9,352 nucleotides of DNA from Bacteroidota bacterium (lineage in GTDB: Bacteria > Bacteroidota > Bacteroidia > Chitinophagales > Saprospiraceae), in the NCBI GenBank assembly GCA_018969455.1, contig JAGWYI010000125.1:1-9352 (forward strand). The letters run 5' to 3'. The translations under genes were made by a program, and so were the position numbers. The notes beneath the pieces were generated by a model. The model made no database searches and was not told the origin of the DNA. It worked only from the letters and a program-made list of their open reading frames with translations. Shown here one piece after another: positions 6,558-9,352 of this stretch (its first letter is position 1; the number at the start of each line of letters is the position of its first letter).

Positions 6558-7193
6558 ATGAAACGCAGAAACCTTTTAAAAGGCATCGGAATGGGTTCGC
6601 TGGGCTTGTTGGGATTTTCCACCAAAGCGCCTGCTGCGGAATTGTTGCATCCGTTTGCCCTTGAATTGGATAAAAAAGACCCGATTTTTGAGCAGTTCGG
6701 GCGCACGGAGGACGAAAAAAAGCGAGACGCCAAATTGTTCGCCGAGCAATTTTTTACCAAATCCGAAATGAAAACCATCACCGTTTTGGTGGATATCATC
6801 CTCCCGCGCGACGCGCGCTCGGGCAGCGCCTCCGAGGCTGGCGTGCCGGAATTCATCGAATTTATGGCCAAAGACCGACCCGATGAGCTCCAAACCCCCT
6901 TGCGTGGCGGATTGCGCTGGCTCGATCACCAGGCCATTGCGCGTTTTGGCAAAATATTTACCGACATCCATGCTGCACAACGCATTGAAATAGTGGATGA
7001 CATCGCCTATCCCGGCAAAGAAAAGCCGGGCATGAGCCAGGGCGTTTCCTTCTTCAATTTGATGCGCAACCTCACGGCCTCCGGCTTCTGGAGTTCCAAA
7101 ATGGGCATTGAAGACATTGGTTATCAAGGCAATGTGCCCAACCAGTGGGACGGCGTTCCGGAGGATGTGCAGCGCCAGTACGGACTATTGTAA
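6558..7193 (+). CDS. Gluconate 2-dehydrogenase subunit 3-type small subunit with Tat signal
   Basis: The product has 211 residues and begins with a twin-arginine signal: KRRNLLKG, then a Gly/Leu-rich hydrophobic stretch to about residue 24, and Ala-Pro-Ala-Ala as a likely cleavage site. The mature part matches the gluconate_2-dh3 family: a helix with Phe-Phe-Thr-Lys-Ser-Glu-Met, then Val-Asp-Ile-Ile-Leu-Pro-Arg, a Gly-Val-Pro-Glu-Phe-Ile segment, and a C-terminal Gly-Tyr-Gln-Gly-Asn-Val-Pro-Asn-Gln-Trp-Asp-Gly motif. In three-subunit dehydrogenases this small subunit binds the flavoprotein and carries it folded through the Tat pore. It follows the GMC gene by 24 bases, so the two are almost certainly one operon and one complex. 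No cytochrome c subunit gene is in the window. There is no Shine-Dalgarno sequence before the ATG. Confidence 0.9.
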   Translation: MKRRNLLKGIGMGSLGLLGFSTKAPAAELLHPFALELDKKDPIFEQFGRTEDEKKRDAKLFAEQFFTKSEMKTITVLVDIILPRDARSGSASEAGVPEFIEFMAKDRPDELQTPLRGGLRWLDHQAIARFGKIFTDIHAAQRIEIVDDIAYPGKEKPGMSQGVSFFNLMRNLTASGFWSSKMGIEDIGYQGNVPNQWDGVPEDVQRQYGLL

Positions 7194-7226
7194 TCATCTG
7201 AAATTCAAATAATTAATCCTTTTAAA

Positions 7227-7721
7227 ATGGTTTCACGCCTTCTTTTTTTGTTGCTCTTGTGCGCGGGAGCCCCTTTGTACGCGCAAAAGTCTTTTCCCGA
7301 TCAATGTGCCGGTGTGTGGAATGGGACAATGTATATTTACAGTCGGAGCAAACTTGTAGACAGTGTAGGGGTACGCTTCACCGCAGCCCCCAAGTCGCCG
7401 GGGGTGTGGACCTGGAAAACCGAGTACCTTTCCGAAAAACTGCCCATGACCAAAGATTATGTGTTGAAAGTACAGGATGCTGCGAAAGGCCGCTATGTGA
7501 CCGACGAGGGGGATGGCGTGGAAATACATGAATTTGTGTTTGGCAACAGCATGTATTCCCTGTTCGAAACCGGCGGGCTGGTGTTGAGTTCCATGTATCA
7601 ATTGCAAGGGAATACCCTGCTTTTTGAGGTCAGTTCGGCGGAAAAACCGGAAGCAGGAACGGCTGAGGTATTGAATTACCACATGAACAACTTGCAACGG
7701 GTGGTTCTGCGGCGGGAGTAA
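7227..7721 (+). CDS. Small secreted protein of unknown function, probable beta-barrel
   Basis: This 164-residue protein starts with a Sec signal (hydrophobic residues 4-15, likely cut after Leu-Tyr-Ala-Gln at about 20). The mature part has one Cys near its start (Asp-Gln-Cys-Ala-Gly-Val-Trp-Asn-Gly) and then mostly alternating strand-like segments, including Lys-Asp-Tyr-Val-Leu, a Tyr-Val-Thr-Asp-Glu-Gly-Asp-Gly turn and a Leu-Leu-Phe-Glu-Val strand. The Trp-x-Gly near the start and the all-beta layout recall lipocalin-like barrels, and I associate this pattern with conserved Bacteroidota hypotheticals, but I cannot name a family. The Cys is not in a lipobox, so it is unlikely to be a lipoprotein. 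It lies 33 bases after the small dehydrogenase subunit with no terminator seen, so it may be the third gene of that operon. A periplasmic binding or accessory role is possible but unproven. Confidence 0.75.
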   Translation: MVSRLLFLLLLCAGAPLYAQKSFPDQCAGVWNGTMYIYSRSKLVDSVGVRFTAAPKSPGVWTWKTEYLSEKLPMTKDYVLKVQDAAKGRYVTDEGDGVEIHEFVFGNSMYSLFETGGLVLSSMYQLQGNTLLFEVSSAEKPEAGTAEVLNYHMNNLQRVVLRRE

Positions 7722-7737
7722 GCCTTGTGCGAGGCCA

Positions 7738-7782
7738 AAAACGGGGCATGCTGCGATTGCTTTCCCCGGCGTTTTCATTTTT
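7738..7782 (+). terminator. Possible imperfect terminator hairpin after the small secreted protein
   Basis: AAAACG (7738-7743) pairs with CGTTTT (7770-7775). GGG (7744-7746) can pair with CCC (7765-7767) across a two-base bulge, leaving a loop of 18 bases. The right arm runs into a T-rich stretch (TTTTCATTTTT). The stem is bulged and the loop large, so this is a weak call, but it lies where the dehydrogenase operon would be expected to end. Confidence 0.35.
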
Positions 7783-7831
7783 CAGGAATATGGGTTTGCG
7801 TCTTTGGGTTTATAATAAATGAAAAAATCGT

Positions 7832-8866
7832 ATGCGTTTTCATTTGATTTTGTGTTTTTTATGTGTTTTTGTTTTTAAGTTGCAGGGGCAATCTTTCGAA
7901 ACCTATTTCACGGGCGATACGGCCGATGTGGTAACCCGCCTGGCAGGCGGGGTGGTTTTGATGGGTGGGGGTGTTGAAAATGATGAGGCCATGCGCTGGT
8001 TTTTGAGGCGCTGCGGCGGCGGCGATGTATTGGTGCTTCGGGCTGGCGGCGGCGATGGATATCAGGATTATTTATACAAAGAATTGGGTATTTCGGTAAA
8101 TTCGGTGGAAACCATCGTGTTTCACAGCCGGGAAGCAGCCTTTTTGCCTGAAATTGAATCAAAAATAAAGGCAGCCGATGCGCTGTGGCTGGCAGGCGGA
8201 GACCAGTCCAAATATTTGCTTTATTGGAAAGATACCCCGGTTCAAACGGCCATTCAGTACCTGATTTCGGAAAAAAATGCGCCAGTAGGAGGAACGAGCG
8301 CTGGAATGGCAGTGTTGGGGCAGGCTTATTTTGCTGCGTATCTGAACACCGTAGGCAGCAGGGCGGCCTTGCGAAACCCGTATGCGCCGGAGGTAAGTTT
8401 GGGTTACGACGACTTTATTCGGCATCCCGATTTGGAGCATATAATTACCGACACGCATTACGATGAGCGAAACAGGAAGGGCCGCCACGTTGTATTTATG
8501 GCCAGGTTGATGCAGGATTATGGAATTCAACCGATTGGAATCGCTTGCCAAACAGGCGCCGCAGTATGCATGGATACCAGTGGATGGGCGCAGGTTTTTG
8601 GAAATTTCCCAAAAAGTTCGGATTTTGCCTATTTTATTCGGGTAAACCCCAAGCATCCGGAGGGGCCGGAGCGATGTAAGGCGGGCAAGTCATTAAACTG
8701 GAACTGCCGGGGCCAGGCATTGGAGGTGTATGTTTTACCGGGAACCTTGAACGGTTCGGAAGGCATCCAGCTAAAAGATTGGCGGAGATTTAGGGGGAGT
8801 AATTTTCAAAAATACAATTGGTGGGTCCAGAACGGGCATTTAAAAACCAGGAAAACGACCAATTAA
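7832..8866 (+). CDS. Secreted cyanophycinase-like protein (peptidase S51), acidic catalytic motif apparently lost
   Basis: The 344-residue product has a Sec signal (about 1-20, Leu-Gln-Gly-Gln at the end) and a class I glutamine-amidotransferase-like fold typical of peptidase S51. Visible motifs are GGDQ (122-125), the nucleophile elbow GGTSAGM with Ser156, and a His region TDTHYDERNRKGR with His209. Family members split beta-aspartyl bonds, as in cyanophycin or Asp-X dipeptides. Secreted relatives usually follow with a Gly-Ile-Ala-Cys-Asp-Glu-type motif supplying the acid; here it reads GIACQTGAAV (236-245), with Gln240-Thr241 where Asp-Glu is expected. The enzyme may be altered or inactive. 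An in-frame TGA at 7820-7822 makes ATG 7832 the first possible ATG start. The long C-terminal tail (about 270-344) is rich in aromatic and basic residues. The next gene starts 14 bases later. Confidence 0.85.
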   Translation: MRFHLILCFLCVFVFKLQGQSFETYFTGDTADVVTRLAGGVVLMGGGVENDEAMRWFLRRCGGGDVLVLRAGGGDGYQDYLYKELGISVNSVETIVFHSREAAFLPEIESKIKAADALWLAGGDQSKYLLYWKDTPVQTAIQYLISEKNAPVGGTSAGMAVLGQAYFAAYLNTVGSRAALRNPYAPEVSLGYDDFIRHPDLEHIITDTHYDERNRKGRHVVFMARLMQDYGIQPIGIACQTGAAVCMDTSGWAQVFGNFPKSSDFAYFIRVNPKHPEGPERCKAGKSLNWNCRGQALEVYVLPGTLNGSEGIQLKDWRRFRGSNFQKYNWWVQNGHLKTRKTTN

Positions 8867-8880
8867 AGGAAGATAAATTC

Positions 8881-9352
8881 ATGCAAGTGAAAAAGAGGCC
8901 GACAAAACCGAAAAGCAATGGCCTGATTGCGCCCGGCATGCGCAAAACAAAGGCGGCCGAGCAGCCACAGGATCCCTGGGCTTCTCAGCGTTTGCTTTGC
9001 AGGAAGTTGTCGCACTGGATATTTACAGATTTTGAGCAGGCCCGCCAAGCGCTTGAGCAGTTGGGCCGGGGAATTACGACCAAAACCCCGCTTGATATTC
9101 AGTTGCAATATCAGCGCAGCGCAGCATTTCTCGACAATCAATGGAACCGCCTGGATTCGGCGGCTTCCCACATCCGGAGGGCGATTTCCATTGGCGAAAC
9201 CTTGTCTGACACGGCTGCTTTGATCGAATTATGGTCTGATTTGGCGGCCATTCAGCTCAACAGCCGCGACTGGGCGGCGACCCAGGAGAGTCTGGACAGG
9301 GCGCGGCATTATCAGGATGAGCATACGGCTCCTGCATTGAAGGCGCATATTG
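8881..9352 (+). CDS. TPR-like protein, truncated by the right edge
   Basis: An open frame runs from ATG 8881 to the window end (157 codons) with no stop. The first 35 residues are basic and low in complexity (Lys/Pro/Arg), with no signal peptide, so it is probably cytoplasmic. From about residue 45 on, the protein is wholly helical with TPR-like spacing of Ala, Leu, Trp and Tyr (for example the helix around Leu-Asp-Ser-Ala-Ala-Ser-His-Ile and the Asn-Ser-Arg-Asp-Trp-Ala-Ala-Thr turn). In Bacteroidota such N-terminal repeats often precede a LuxR-type DNA-binding domain or a histidine kinase, but that part is outside the window. A plausible Shine-Dalgarno sequence, GGAAG (8868-8872), lies 8 bases upstream, unusual for this window. 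The 14-base gap to the S51 gene suggests co-transcription. Confidence 0.72.
   Translation, partial: MQVKKRPTKPKSNGLIAPGMRKTKAAEQPQDPWASQRLLCRKLSHWIFTDFEQARQALEQLGRGITTKTPLDIQLQYQRSAAFLDNQWNRLDSAASHIRRAISIGETLSDTAALIELWSDLAAIQLNSRDWAATQESLDRARHYQDEHTAPALKAHI

Noticed and set aside
7819..7878. 19-codon ORF (MKKSYAFSF...) overlapping the start of the S51 gene in another frame
   Set aside because: Its Phe-rich product simply reads the T-rich signal-peptide DNA in a shifted frame. The S51 frame has a good signal peptide from ATG 7832 without it, so neither a real small gene nor a frameshift is needed.

Overview
The window looks like chromosomal DNA from a member of the Bacteroidota. The evidence is indirect: most starts lack a Shine-Dalgarno sequence, one upstream region carries a TTTG / TAnnTTTG-type promoter, and several predicted proteins (the MFS carrier, the small secreted protein, the secreted peptidase S51-like protein, the AAA_14/DUF4143 ATPase) resemble versions I associate with that phylum. 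A Saprospiria- or Chitinophagia-like host is a guess. No rRNA, tRNA, CRISPR array or transposase was seen.

Left part (1-3324): a hairpin, probably the terminator of a gene outside the window, is followed by a GT-C type membrane glycosyltransferase-like gene (109-1521). A short DUF1801 gene (1632-2090) then meets a reverse-strand MFS drug/H+ antiporter-type carrier (2077-3324) tail to tail, with a 14-base overlap of the coding regions.

Centre (3433-4745): an ATPase gene (AAA_14 plus DUF4143, reverse strand) is clearly more AT-rich than its flanks. A perfect 14-base palindrome lies over its stop codon. Its promoter side holds an exactly periodic 22-base direct-repeat array followed by a small GC-rich inverted repeat. 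This is the most unusual part of the window and looks like a transferred gene with its own control region.

Right part (4782-9352), all forward strand: a probable operon encodes a GMC flavoprotein dehydrogenase with a four-cysteine, probably iron-sulfur, motif (4782-6533); its gluconate-2-dehydrogenase subunit-3-type partner with a twin-arginine signal (6558-7193); and a small secreted protein of unknown function (7227-7721). The first two probably form an exported sugar- or alcohol-oxidising complex in which the small subunit carries the large one through the Tat system; no cytochrome subunit is in view. A possible terminator separates them from a secreted cyanophycinase-like (S51) protein whose usual acidic catalytic motif appears to be lost (7832-8866). 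Fourteen bases later a TPR-like gene begins (8881) and runs off the right edge.

No gene-free stretch exceeds 300 bases. The longest gap, 4596-4781, is largely filled by the repeat array.
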